A DNA stretch of 64,000 bases, taken from contig QKWP01001230.1 in assembly GCA_003550325.1 (NCBI GenBank), positions 53,282 through 117,281 on the forward strand, given 5' to 3'. A program made the position numbers and the translations under genes. The notes beneath the pieces are model-generated. The model had not been told where the DNA came from, searched no databases, and saw only the letters and a list, made by a program, of their open reading frames with translations. Source of the DNA: Gigaspora rosea (lineage: Eukaryota; Glomeromycota; Glomeromycetes; Diversisporales; Gigasporaceae). This document shows positions 42,946-53,481 of the stretch, in pieces (within the stretch, counting starts at the first letter, position 1; each line of letters opens with the position of its first letter).

Positions 42946-44658
42946 TTATATAAATTTTAATGAAATTAAAGTAGTATTTTTGCAAAGAATTTTTGCCAAT
43001 ATGTTTTCATCTTTAGAAGTAAGTTGATTATTATGAATTTCTAAACGAGTTAAAGTATTGTTTTTACAAAGAGCTTCAGCCAATACTTTTGCACCTTCAA
43101 AATAAAGTCTATTATTATTAAGATTCAATCTAGTTAAACCTTCATTTCTATAAAGAGCTTTCGCTATTGCTTCTACTCCTTCAAAGCTGAGTTGATTATT
43201 TTCAAGGTCTAAAGAAGCTAAAGAGGTATTTTTACAAAGAGCTTCTGCTAATGCTTTTCCTCCTTTAAAACTAAGTTGATTGTTGGAAAGGTCCAAAGAA
43301 GTTAAAGTAACATTTTTTTGAAGTGCCTCCGCTAGTACTTTTCCTCCTTTAAAACCAAGTTGATTATGAGAAAGATTCAAACTGATTAAAGTTGAATTTC
43401 TACAGATAACTTCTGCTAATAATTTTCCTTCTCTAAATCCGAGTTGATTATTTTGAAGATTTAAATAAGTTAAAGTGGTATTCTTATAAAGAACTTCAGA
43501 TAATGCTTTTACACCTTCAAAACCAAGTAAATTAACAGAAAGGTCTAAAGAAGTCAAAGTCGTATTTATACAAAGAGTTTCAGCTAATTCTTTTCCGATT
43601 TGAAGTTGATTATTAGAAAGATTTAAGAAAGTTAAAGTAACGTTTTTTTGAAGAGCTTCAGCTATTACTTTTACTCCTTCAAAACCAAGTTGATTACTAG
43701 AAAGATTTAAATTAGTTAAAGTGGAATTAGTGCAAATAACATTAGCTAATAATTTGCCTTCTTCAAGTCCAAGTTGATTATTTGGAAAATTTAAAGAAAT
43801 TAAAGTTGTATTCTCGTAAAGAGCTTCAGCAAATGCATTTACACCTTCAAAACCAATTTGATAACTACTTAAATTTAAGCAAGTTAAAGTAGTATTTTTA
43901 CTAAGAGATTCTGCAAATGCTTTTTTCCCTTCAAACCCAAGACAATCATCATAAATTTCAAAGGATGTCAGAGTTTTATTCTTACAAAGAGCATCAGCTA
44001 AAATTTTTGCTTCTTTAGGACCAAGTTTACAATCACGAAGTTTTAAGGAAACCAAAACGGTATTCTCACAAAGAACTTTTGCTAATGTTTCTACTTCTTC
44101 AAAACTAAGTTGATTATCAGAAATGTCAAAAGAAGTAATAGTAGGATTTGTATAAAGAATTTCTAATAATTGATTTATTATCCTAATATTAATGTTTTTA
44201 TCAAACTTTAAATCTCTAATTTTTTCACTTGTTCGTAAAAACATTGAAATTAAGGAACATCTTATTGTTTGAACCTCATTTTTAAATCTTCGAGATTGGT
44301 TATAATAATCATTTTCATTATTGCAAAGCCAATTTATGATTCCATGTTCTAAATTATCACAACTAATAGATGTAGTATGAGAAGTGTATTCAAATAGTGG
44401 TTTCGGTCCAATTGGAAGTCTTATATTTAATGGAAATAATAATGAGATTAATGGTGCCTTTTCTTCAGTATTTAATGTTAAAAGATAAATTTTTATAATC
44501 CTCTTATCGTTAAAGTGTGATAATGGTTCGCTCCATAAGATTGGGATAACATTTCTACACCATTGACGATTTACGAGAAGGCATGAAAATAAAAATCTAT
44601 AATAATTTCTAAGATTATTGAGTATTTTAAAAAGGCATTCGTTTGGTAATGTTATCAT
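42946..44658 (-). CDS. F-box and LRR (RNI-like) protein, 570 aa
   Basis: A single exon. Residues 3-50 form the F-box-like domain (LPNECLFKILNNLRNYYRFL, then CLLVNRQWCRNVIPILWSEP), expected to dock on Skp1. About 14 LRRs of 28 residues fill the region from about residue 165 to the end, of the ribonuclease-inhibitor class. A block of four repeats is duplicated with a 330-bp offset (paired EGKLLANVICTNS and EGKLLAEVICRNS). One unit in the first block (NNQLQIGKELAETL) is two codons short, which explains 330 instead of 336 bp. The N-terminal 150 residues resemble the 4498-6339 protein closely, sharing RNYYRFLFSCL and the EHGI.NWLC segment. No signal peptide, helix or nucleotide-binding domain. Cytosolic or nuclear SCF adaptor by inference; substrate unknown. 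The ATG directly precedes the F-box and is the only sensible start. Confidence 0.9.
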   Translation of the reverse strand: MITLPNECLFKILNNLRNYYRFLFSCLLVNRQWCRNVIPILWSEPLSHFNDKRIIKIYLLTLNTEEKAPLISLLFPLNIRLPIGPKPLFEYTSHTTSISCDNLEHGIINWLCNNENDYYNQSRRFKNEVQTIRCSLISMFLRTSEKIRDLKFDKNINIRIINQLLEILYTNPTITSFDISDNQLSFEEVETLAKVLCENTVLVSLKLRDCKLGPKEAKILADALCKNKTLTSFEIYDDCLGFEGKKAFAESLSKNTTLTCLNLSSYQIGFEGVNAFAEALYENTTLISLNFPNNQLGLEEGKLLANVICTNSTLTNLNLSSNQLGFEGVKVIAEALQKNVTLTFLNLSNNQLQIGKELAETLCINTTLTSLDLSVNLLGFEGVKALSEVLYKNTTLTYLNLQNNQLGFREGKLLAEVICRNSTLISLNLSHNQLGFKGGKVLAEALQKNVTLTSLDLSNNQLSFKGGKALAEALCKNTSLASLDLENNQLSFEGVEAIAKALYRNEGLTRLNLNNNRLYFEGAKVLAEALCKNNTLTRLEIHNNQLTSKDENILAKILCKNTTLISLKFI

Positions 44659-44853
44659 TATGAAAAAAAAAACTAGAAAATTTTATAATATAAATTTGGT
44701 GGTTATAAAGTAAAAAACGGAATGTGTGAGAAAAGGCTTTAAAATCGTGAGAAATGCACATGTTATACGATATATAAACATGATTTAATAATCATGCGTT
44801 GTAGTACAATTTTAGTGGAATAAAAATATCCCTTCTAAATATATATAGATAAA

Positions 44854-45190
44854 GGGTTTATGGCGCAGTACCAATTATGGTGCACCTGCAATATCTCAAG
44901 ATTGTGATTAAAATCGAATAAATTTATCACCATTCAAATCGTACAATGAACGAATCGAATGGTAGTAAAATCATTTGATTTTGATAGCTGAAACTCGGGA
45001 TATTGTAAGTACGTCATAATACCCCTTTTAGTTTTTGTAACATTTGAATGGTATTATCTCATGGCTCTGAAATCACAATCGAACGATTTAGTATCATTCG
45101 ATGAGAAGAATCTAATGACCAAAACCGTTCGATTTGGACAAATGATTCATGTGTTACGATAGATTTTTTGCTTAACTGCGCCATAATACC
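44854..45190. repeat. Inverted-repeat element upstream of the F-box/LRR gene
   Basis: TTTATGGCGCAGT near the left end pairs with ACTGCGCCATAATACC at the right. Inner words such as AACGAATCGAATGGT recall the hairpin at 2868-2922. Probable MITE, duplication not found. It begins about 195 bp upstream of the minus-strand start at 44658. Confidence 0.5.
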
Positions 45191-46233
45191 TCTTTCTATT
45201 TTATATATGCTTCATTTATTATTATCATAGTTTATATGCTTAAAAAAATATCAAAGCTGGCAAAAATCGAAGATCTACCACATTTTTATGTTATTTTCTT
45301 GAGATGATGACATTTCAATTAGAGAATAAAAACGGAATAAAGTTTACGTAGATCTGAAGATAAGTAGATCTTAGAGATTGTACCCGTCAAGAAAATTCTA
45401 CCCGAGTATTATTAGATTAACCGGTTATCCGAGTAATTTATTATAGTCATATAATAATATTTCTACCCGAATGCAATCTCTAGTAGATTTACATTTTTAT
45501 GAATTGCATTCTGGCTTGTAAAGACTATATAAAGACCAGTTTTCGACAACGATAATATTATGGTGATATTATGGTGATAAGTTTATTACTTAAAATTCTG
45601 ATTTCTCATTGTAATAAAGAATCGAATTTTTATTCATGAGCGATGTGAGACAATATGTATCACAATGAAATCGACATACATTGAGAGCTTTATTTTCTTC
45701 GTTAAACAGATTTCTTGTATCTCATTGAATAAGATTGCACGTTGTGATTTGTTTCTAAAGCTAGTACTTGGACCGGTTTAAATACCCGGATAAAAGCCGT
45801 CAAGATTAGTAAGGATATCCATGAAGATCAAACAAATTTGTTTTGAAATAAATAAATAGTGCAGGTGTTTGTGTGACGAAAATTATTTAAATTATTTATA
45901 ATTCATGTACGTCCGTACGTACGTACGTACTCACTCACGTACAGCACATGATACGTAAAGAATGAATAAATAGGTAATCCCGGATTGTCCGGATATACTA
46001 TAAAGTCAAATTTTCACAGTCACTATAATAATTAATACGTGTCTTTAACAAATAAATATCAAAAAATGTGATCAAAACTAAATAAAACTTTGCCTAAACT
46101 GTTTTATTTGAAACTATATCTATGTTTGAGAATTAACCTTCCAAACCAGTTTATAATGCTAAAGCAAATCTTAGTCTAAACTGTAATTATAACAAGGGAA
46201 TGAAATAATCAATAAATCTTGTGTTACAACTTA
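45191..46233. other. Intergenic with ACGT microsatellite, no gene seen
   Basis: Contains CGTACGTACGTACGTAC near 45912-45930. No credible coding region. Confidence 0.4.
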
Positions 46234-46431
46234 ATGGACGTGACCTTGCAGTTTAATTCTGACAATAATTTGGAATGGTATAATGTTTTCACACAGCACG
46301 CCTTTAAAAGATTTACATCATTTATTAAGTTACACCTTAGTGTTATTAATAGGGTAGATCTGCCACCGGATAGATTTGTCCTACTACAAACACCATTTGT
46401 CGACGCTGGTTTTAAGATTTTAAATAAATAA
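46234..46431 (+). CDS. Unrecognised 65-codon ORF
   Basis: ATG to TAA encoding MDVTLQFNSDNNLEWYNVFT, and near the end RVDLPPDRFVLLQTPFVDAG. The amino-acid composition is more protein-like than most short frames here. No domain, partner exon or homologue is known to me. It could be an isolated exon, a gene scrap or chance. Confidence 0.2.
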   Translation: MDVTLQFNSDNNLEWYNVFTQHAFKRFTSFIKLHLSVINRVDLPPDRFVLLQTPFVDAGFKILNK

Positions 46432-47003
46432 TAAAATAACTAAATCGCCATAAATTGGTCATTTTTATTGTACACATTTGTGGTATTACCGTATTATGGA
46501 ACCTATTTTTTCACATTACTCCGTATCCGCATCCAATATAGTAATGTCACAAGATCATATATAGTATAGGTTATTTTGTGGAAGTTTCTTTTGGAAATTC
46601 TTTAAAGGCGTATATTACGTTCTTAAAGCTTTATTTAACTACTTTAAATTACGTAACGGATAATTAATGAGCTGACTAAACTAGATTCCTTGCTTACGTG
46701 TGAATAGTCGCATGACAGCATAAAAGGTCTTACGATTAATTATTACTTTACTACCAAAGTAAAAAATGTTACGAGGCAATTCTATCTTGCTAGATCTACT
46801 TTGCACTCGCAACATACCTGTTAAAGTTACTAACTTCATTATTAGAATTACTGAATTATGCTTGAGTTTAGCCGTATTACTATTAGCTTTGTTTCTATTA
46901 GTTTACTAAATAAATTAAATAAATCTGGTTTTGATATATAATCTATTTGGATATATAATCTGTTTTATTGTTTTAATATTTTTGTTAGAAATATACAGTA
47001 TAT
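46432..47003. other. Intergenic, no gene seen
   Basis: AT-rich DNA up to the hAT-like element at 47004. No frame or repeat that I can support. Confidence 0.4.
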
Positions 47004-48133
47004 CAGTGTTGTTAACTGGAAGCTAGAACGTCCACTGGACGTCCAGATTTTCAATGTTAGTGGTTCCAGTTAAAATTTTTAACTGAAAGATTTTTTATGG
47101 AATGAATATTATTTTAACCAATCAAAATGCGAGGCCGCACACACATGTATCTGAAAATAACAACCAATTGGAGAACAAGCATTAGATATAATACTTTCAT
47201 TCAGATCATATAGTTAATTTTCTCTCGAATATTTGCCCAACATGTTTAATATGTTTAATTTGTACGGAATTTGCAGAAAAGACTGTTCGTCTACTGATAG
47301 AATTATATTTCTGTATGAGGATATACATGCATACAGTATATACTAAAGTCTATCATAATATTGGTATGAGTCATCTGATCTTAAATTATATCGGTATATA
47401 GATATAGATGGGCAGGTAATCACTTATTACGTAAAAAGTCACATATATAGCGTGACAATTTAGAATGTTATTAGTTGCAAGTATATATTATTAGAAACCG
47501 TCGCACTGTGTGATGTGACTTTTTACGTAATAAGTAATTACCTTGCCCATCTCTAGTTGCAAAGGTAATCGGACTTTAGTTATGTTTGTTCGGACCCCAG
47601 GACTTGTTCATTAAAAATTTTTGATTAGTGATGCATCATACATTAGATATAATACTTGCTGATTAGATGTGGAACAGAAATATAATTAAATATCATTGAA
47701 TGACTTAGTGACAGATTTCCCTTATCGGCACTCATATTAATTTATTGACTTTATTAAAGAGCAATCTTCCTAGGATAAAATTTGTGGAGGCCTCAGACAT
47801 TGTTGGTTTTGGGGAAATGGCAGCCATATTGTGCAGAATCGCAAACTTACTTACTAATTAAGAATTCAGATAATTTTTTTATCAGTGCCTCAGAATTTTA
47901 TAAAAGCTGCAATCCATATATATTAGGCTTTAATACCCGAATTGGCCATCAGATGTCATTGGAAGTCACTGAACATCACTGGAACGTCCATTCCAGTGAT
48001 GTAAAATCTTTACCGGAACGGTCCAGTGATATTCAATCACTGGAAGCCATTATGTTTCCAATTCCATCCAGTTAAGTCCAATAATCTTCCAGTTCTAGTA
48101 GTCTCCATTGGGACGTTCCAATAAACAACACTG
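47004..48133. mobile_element. hAT-like element (1130 bp)
   Basis: CAGTGTTGTT at the left and AACAACACTG at the right. Flanks CAGTATAT (46996-47003) and CAATATAT (48134-48141) match at 7 of 8 positions. Subterminal regions are packed with AACTGGAA, CACTGGACGTCC and GGAACGTCC in both orientations, as expected of transposase-binding repeats. The frame at 47782-48075 reads through these repeats and is not a gene. Another inverted-repeat insert lies inside. Confidence 0.75.
47406..47552. mobile_element. MITE nested in the hAT-like element
   Basis: AGATGGGCAGGTAATCACTT and ATTACGTAAAAAGTCACAT at the left pair with ATGTGACTTTTTACGTAATA and AGTAATTACCTTGCCCATCT at the right. The arms are about 40 bp. 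No clear target duplication. Confidence 0.65.
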
Positions 48134-48141
48134 CAATATAT

Positions 48142-48586
48142 AATTGTTTTGATTTAAATATGAACACGTATTTATAATTGATGCCGTGGAATATTCATAT
48201 CTGGGGTGCAAACGGGATAGGGTGCTCTTAGTAAAAGCGTTCAGGGGCCCCAAAAACTTAATTTGTACTTTTATATCTCACTTTAATAATCCTATCCCCA
48301 ACCCTAAATTTTAATAAAAATACTGTAGAGAGTGGATATCAATATCTCCTGGTATCAATATAATATATTCTTAAATAATATATTGGGCACATTGCAGTAA
48401 AAAGGGCCTAAACTTCCTGGAAATCAAATAAGTTTTTGCAAGACTTGAATAACTTTTATCAGGCTTTATTTTTTTATCTATAATAGAAATTGATTTGCAT
48501 AATAAAAAATTTAATACACAAAAAAATGTTTTTAGAAGCTTATATATCATGAAATTACCTAATTAAATAAAAAAAATAAACCTGAT
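48142..48586. other. Intergenic, no gene seen
   Basis: AT-rich DNA. A short GGGGTGCAAACGGGATAGGG segment near 48201 and GGGGCCCC at 48244 stand out by composition only. Confidence 0.35.
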
Positions 48587-48903
48587 TAGGCTACACAAAT
48601 TTAATCACTAGGTTTTTAACATGAATATTTTTAAATTGACCCGGCTGGCCGCTTTTTTTTTAAATTTCATATATAAAATATTATGAAATTTAGGCCATGC
48701 AAAATTATTTCATAACCCGGCCAAGTCAAAATTTGATAACTAAAGTTTTTTATATGTTTTAATAACCGGGTGGAATTTAAAAAAAAAATTTTTTTATAAT
48801 TTTATAAAATTTTATATATGAAATTTAAAAAAAAAGCCGGCCGGCCGGGTCTATGTAAAAGTTTCATGTTTTGAAAACCAAGTAATTAAATTTGTATGAC
48901 CTT
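48587..48903. repeat. Fold-back element with GGCCGGCC tip
   Basis: AGGCTACACAAATTTAATCA at the left pairs with TAATTAAATTTGTATGACCT at the right. GACCCGGCTGGCCGC pairs with GCCGGCCGGCCGGGTC. The inner TTAAATTTCATATATAAAAT also pairs. Similar words (ACCCGGCCAAGTCAAAATTT, CAAATTTTGATCCGGTCAGG) extend the inverted symmetry to about 48990. Confidence 0.65.
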
Positions 48904-49087
48904 ATACTGTATATAATTTTTCTTAAAACCCACCCAGTTATAAAAAAATTTTCAAGATTTCCAAATTTTGATCCGGTCAGGTTATGAAAACCAGTTTTAA
49001 TCTTTTTACTACAACACGTCTATTTTATTAAATTATTTTTTAAAGAAAAGCAATTTGTATATAAGAATTACAAAAATATATACTGAA

Positions 49088-49167
49088 TGGGAACGCCCAC
49101 AGCAAAAGCAGGGGATGGGACTATATAATATATAGTCAAATCCCCTGTTTTTGCTATGGGCACCCCA
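49088..49167. repeat. 80-bp loopless hairpin
   Basis: TGGGAACGCCCACAGCAAAA pairs with TTTTGCTATGGGCACCCCA, and GCAGGGGAT with ATCCCCTG. The centre is an ATATA tract. The whole segment is two 40-bp arms with few mismatches, a cruciform-prone micro-MITE. Confidence 0.7.
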
Positions 49168-49442
49168 AATTTAAAAAAACCAGTTAAGCCATGTTTTAAA
49201 ATATATTATAATATATTTAATTAATTTAACAACTTTAGTACTATTATAGATTAATGTGTACAATTATTATACAATTGTAATATAAAAATTGGCTATTTTA
49301 AACTAATTTAAACAAGTTAGTAAATAAATTGGGCATCCTGTTTCCCTAACGCCCAAAAGTCTGTACCACTATACCAGCTTCAAGTCAAATGAATGCTAAG
49401 AGAAAAAACCTATTTTCAATATTCTACCTCCCAGCTAGAGAA

Positions 49443-49690
49443 ATGAAATGACGCATCTGTTATAAATGTTGTCAGTAAGGATACTATGCTACAGAATGCC
49501 TCTCTGCATATTTATTGAAGGCAAACTGAAGTCCGAGACCTGATCCATCTAAGTTATCGTGTGCCTTTTCTGATGACAATGACCTTTTGTCTGATGAGTG
49601 CTCTGATATTTGCAACACTAGTAATAAAAGGTTGGAAAATCAGGGGAGGAAGCTGACACATCCATCTTCGATGAATCTATATTCTCTAAA
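49443..49690 (+). pseudogene. CCHC zinc-knuckle relic
   Basis: In one frame the text reads RICYKCCQ, stop, GYYATECLSAYLLKAN, stop, then SPRPDPSKLSCAFSDDNDLL and SDECSDICNTSNKR. The spacing CxxCxxxxxxxxxC with tyrosine at the usual histidine position matches a damaged CCHC knuckle (canonical form CxxCxxxGHxxxxC) as found in Gag-like and other nucleic-acid-binding proteins. Upstream in frame is IFYLPAREMK followed by a stop. At least three stops make it a dead fragment. Confidence 0.5.
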
Positions 49691-50084
49691 GTAGAGACTG
49701 ACTCTTATCAATGTTAAAGAACCAGAACAAGAATTCTGTCTTTTTCTGAAATTCAAATGCTTGATTATAACTTGAGATTGATAGGACTTGTTGAAGCTAA
49801 GAAGATTCAATCACGTATCCTTCAGATGCTAAGGCTAGAAAAGTTTTACTATGTACTCCATCAAAAATTTTTTTGCTTATCTTTTCTGGTTCCAATTCCA
49901 TGTCAATACTAGGATGATGTTGAGATTAGTAACAAATTTCAATCTGACATTTTTGAATATTCTGTTGAGGATTTATTGATAATTACTTTGAGTTAGTAGA
50001 TCATTCAAAACAAAAAAAACCTTTGTACTTATTTTTAAGATTCTTACAGGAGCTTAAAAATTAAGAAAAAGAGTCTATTACTGT

Positions 50085-50390
50085 AAATTCCCAAAAAAAA
50101 GTTATTTCAAAAATAAGTTAACTTCTTATTTTTTTAAAAATCTTAGAGAAATTACCAAAAGTTGCTATATATAAAAGTCTAAATTTTACTAAGTAAATCT
50201 CAAATGTCCATTAAGTAAAGTTGTTTAAATATCAAAATATACTTAAAATAAAAATTTGGTATTATTTGAACACTTTTTTATTAGTACACCTTTCAATTTT
50301 TTGAAAAGTTTAACAATTTAAAAATAAGCTACTTTATGCTTTTCTATATAATTTTTGCTGCTTATTTTTGGAAATAAATAGTACTATTTT
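50085..50390. repeat. Degenerate copy of the 12857-13173 MITE
   Basis: TATTTGAACACTTTTTTATT, AGTACACC and TTTAACAATTTAAAAATAAG match 13044-13110 in the same orientation, and AAGTTGCTATATATAAAAGT matches around 12940. The termini have decayed. Confidence 0.5.
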
Positions 50391-51119
50391 AAAAATTTTT
50401 TTGTACAAAAGTTTTTTATGATAATCACTTCTGTTTTTTTTGTCCCTGCACTATTATAATCTAATTGCCTTATTTTGATTCCAATTAAATTTTAAACTAT
50501 CTTACTATAATGATTATTTATTTTTTCTAATTTATAACTTCTATATCTATCCGATATTATTACTATATACATCTGCTATACTAATATCTACTATAAATAT
50601 ATTAGAATACAATTGATAGATCTCTAATATCTAAAATGCCTTCAATCTTAATAGTAAAATGTTATACCTAATTAAGAAATATAATTGATACATTCTTTAA
50701 ATTACTTATTTTAAGACCAGATCTTTATATATTATCAACAATCTGCTAGTCTAATAAAGCAATAATAAAGAAATATTAATATAATAAATTGGATATAAGT
50801 TTTAAATTAGATAGAGATACTGTATATACAAAGAAATGTTTAATTAGTTAGATATAAATTTAATAATAATGGAAGAAAGTTAATTTAATAAATATATTAG
50901 AGAAATTCTAAGTAGCTAATATGTATAAAAGACTAATAAATATATTTGCTTTGATTGTATCTTTAACCTATATTTGATTGAATTTCTGATAATAATGTAT
51001 TTTAAGTAAATTTTTTTTATTATATTGAATTATTATTGTATATTGAATTATTAATTTAATTGGGCATTATTTTATGCCAACCCATTATCATAGCGACCCC
51101 ATGATTAATCAATAAGAAT
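50391..51119. other. AT-rich intergenic, no gene seen
   Basis: Very AT-rich; only short frames rich in Ile/Asn/Lys. Nothing recognised. Confidence 0.4.
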
Positions 51120-51271
51120 TGGAAAAAACTACTGACACAGCAGCATGTGACTTATCGACACAGCAGTGGCCCGAGTTAGGGTTAGTTTAGGATTAATTTA
51201 GCATGTATTTTAGGTAATGCTAGTCATTGCTGTGTCGATAAGTCACATGTGTGCTGTGTTGGTAGTTGTTC
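51120..51271. mobile_element. MITE with GACACAGCA arms (about 152 bp)
   Basis: ACTACTGACACAGCA and TGTGACTTATCGACACAGCA at the left pair with TGCTGTGTCGATAAGTCACA and TGCTGTGTTGGTAGT at the right. The loop has GAGTTAGGGTTAGTTTAGG, a telomere-like word. The duplication is unclear. Confidence 0.6.
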
Positions 51272-51409
51272 CCTAAAAATTGATTATATGAATCACATGC
51301 TTGATTGAACACATGATCCACATGATTAATTTTTATTGGTCAATTATATTACTTAATAAAAATAAGTATTTAATTTATTATAAATCATTTATATCATAAG
51401 AAAAAAACT

Positions 51410-51620
51410 TTCTTAAAAAAATACTAATATCATGACAAACAATATAACTATATTAAAAAACCTACGTGATGAGCATATAAAAAAAACTAATATTACAATG
51501 AATATATTAAAAAAAATTTTATCAAACAACCTAACTATATTAAAAAAACCTAATATCCAATAAACATATAAAAAAAACTAACTGATATCACAACAAACAT
51601 ATTAAAAAAACATATCATGA
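51410..51620. repeat. Degenerate tandem repeat
   Basis: Units of about 50-60 bp with ATATTAAAAAAACCTA and CATATAAAAAAAACTAA, four or five copies. No coding sense. Confidence 0.55.
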
Positions 51621-51639
51621 CGATTTCAAGACCCAAAAC

Positions 51640-52630
51640 AATGAAAGTTCTGAAACAACAGTACTGTTAGTGTTGATGTAGAGTTTTTGAAAAATGCATT
51701 AGCTAATGCTTTCTCCCTCTCCAATTTAATTATTACATTCAAGAATCAAAAAGTTGGTATTTTCTCAAAACAATGAAAGCTTGAAATCACTAACTATAGC
51801 ACCAATAATAAAAGGCCATAATCTTCATACTCTATAAACAATACTGAAACAATGAAGATCCAAAAACTATAGCACTAAACAACGAAAGCCCAAAATTTTC
51901 ATACTCATTTAATAATAGCACTGAATGACAAAAGCCTGATTTTTATTAGTTTTTCAGTAAAGCAAACCTACAAAAAAAAGAAAGTTAGTTCAAAGAAAAA
52001 TAACAAAAAAAAAGCAAATATGAAAAAAAACATATCTGCAGTACCAAATATGAAAGCAAAAATCTCTATACTTCTATAATAATGGCACTGAACGACAAAA
52101 GCCCAGAACTATCCTGATTTTTATATGGACAAACCTACCAAAAAAAAAGAAAGTGTTCATTCAAAGAAAAAAAAACAAAAAATAAAGCAACAACAAAAAA
52201 AAACATTCAAAGAAAAATAAACTATTTATTTTTTATTTTAGTTTTAATTGCCAAATTAAACATGATTTTGCGACAGTTTTACACAAAAAAAACATATCTA
52301 CAGTAGCAAATAACAAAAGCCAAAAATTTTTATACTTCTTTAACAACAGCACTGAATGATGAAAGCTCTAGAATCATCTCGATTTTTATATGAAACTACC
52401 TACAAAAAAAAAGTGTTAGTTCAAAAAAAAAACAAAAAAAAAGCAACAACAAAAAAAAGAAACTACTTATCTTTTTTTATCCCAGTTTTAATTGCCAAAT
52501 CAAACACAACTTTGTGATACTTTTAAAGCTCTATTCCAAGGTTTCAACAAGGTTCCAATAATGACTCGACTTCAACAATAGCTCTAGTAACAGCTATAGT
52601 AACGACTCCAATAACAAAATTATTTCTTAA
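51640..52630. repeat. Diverged tandem repeats around an LRR scrap
   Basis: Blocks with AGCACTGAATGACAAAAGCC, GATTTTTATATGGACAAACC and runs of AAAAAAGAAAGT recur at about 51910, 52086 and 52350, in units of roughly 180-260 bp. The simplest reading is local tandem duplication followed by decay. Confidence 0.5.
51661..51738 (-). pseudogene. Fragment of an F-box/LRR-type repeat
   Basis: On the minus strand, after a one-base shift, the text reads EKALANAFFKNSTSTLTV, which lines up with GGKALAEALYKNSTLTSL of the three intact F-box/LRR genes. NN, a stop and IGE precede it, matching NNQLGFE. It is less than one 28-residue unit, so it is a relic, possibly carried here within a mobile or tandem repeat. 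Confidence 0.5.
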
Positions 52631-53481
52631 AAAAAGAAAAAAAAAGTTATTTAATTAAAAATAAAAAAAGCACAAAAAAAATAAGCAAAACTATGATTAT
52701 CAAAGAAAATTATTGTTTATATATGATTGCCAATCTATAAAATGATTGGTTGATCATATAAGAGTTGTATAGCGATGGGTCACTATTGTATTTTTGCTAA
52801 TTTAATTTATTGTGAACTGAAATTTACAATTGATTAATTTATTATATTTTTTTATTTATAATAAAGCCATTTATTTTTTTGTTTTAAAATAAGAGAAAGG
52901 CAATTTATTAGCTAGTATTTTGCTACTAAAAGTTACTCTCTACTGATTATAAATACTGTAATTTGATTGGCTAAAATTATTAAAATTTTAAAAAATTTTA
53001 AAATTTAATATTAAATAATTTTTGTACTAGTAACCTGTTTTAGATGATTTTATTACCAAAGTATTTATCTCAGTGAAACAATTCCAACAAGCCCAAAATC
53101 ATCAAAATCCAATCACAGAATCCAGAGATCATTATATTCATATAGCTTTAATTATATTATTTTTATAAATTAAAAATTATTACTAGAAAAACGGATACCC
53201 ATTAGTGTCCGAAGCCAAAAATAAACATCGGGCTGATCCGTGTTGATCTTTATAGCTGATTGGTTGCATGTGACTGGAATCCAATACAAATCGTGTCCAT
53301 TGCTGTACTATAGAGTCCTCGCTACGCTTCGGGCAATTAGAGAAGTGACAAAAATCAAATGATTTTTTAGAGAAGAAGAGAAAAAAAAAAGATGAAATTA
53401 TATATAAGGAACCTGACTATATATATATTAAAAAAGAGAAGTAGGCCTTTGATAAAAATAATTAGGTGATTAAGACATGGT
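52631..53481. other. AT-rich intergenic with one fold-back arm, no gene seen
   Basis: At 53040-53150 a single arm of the dispersed module (GATGATTTTATTACCAAAGT, AATCCAATCACAGAATCCAG) appears without its partner. GCGATGGGTCAC near 52770 may pair with GCGACCCCATGA near 51097, hinting at an outer element of about 1.7 kb. Low support. Confidence 0.35.

Noticed and set aside
47782..48075. 97-codon frame
   Set aside because: Runs through subterminal repeats of a hAT-like element; no domain and TTG start.
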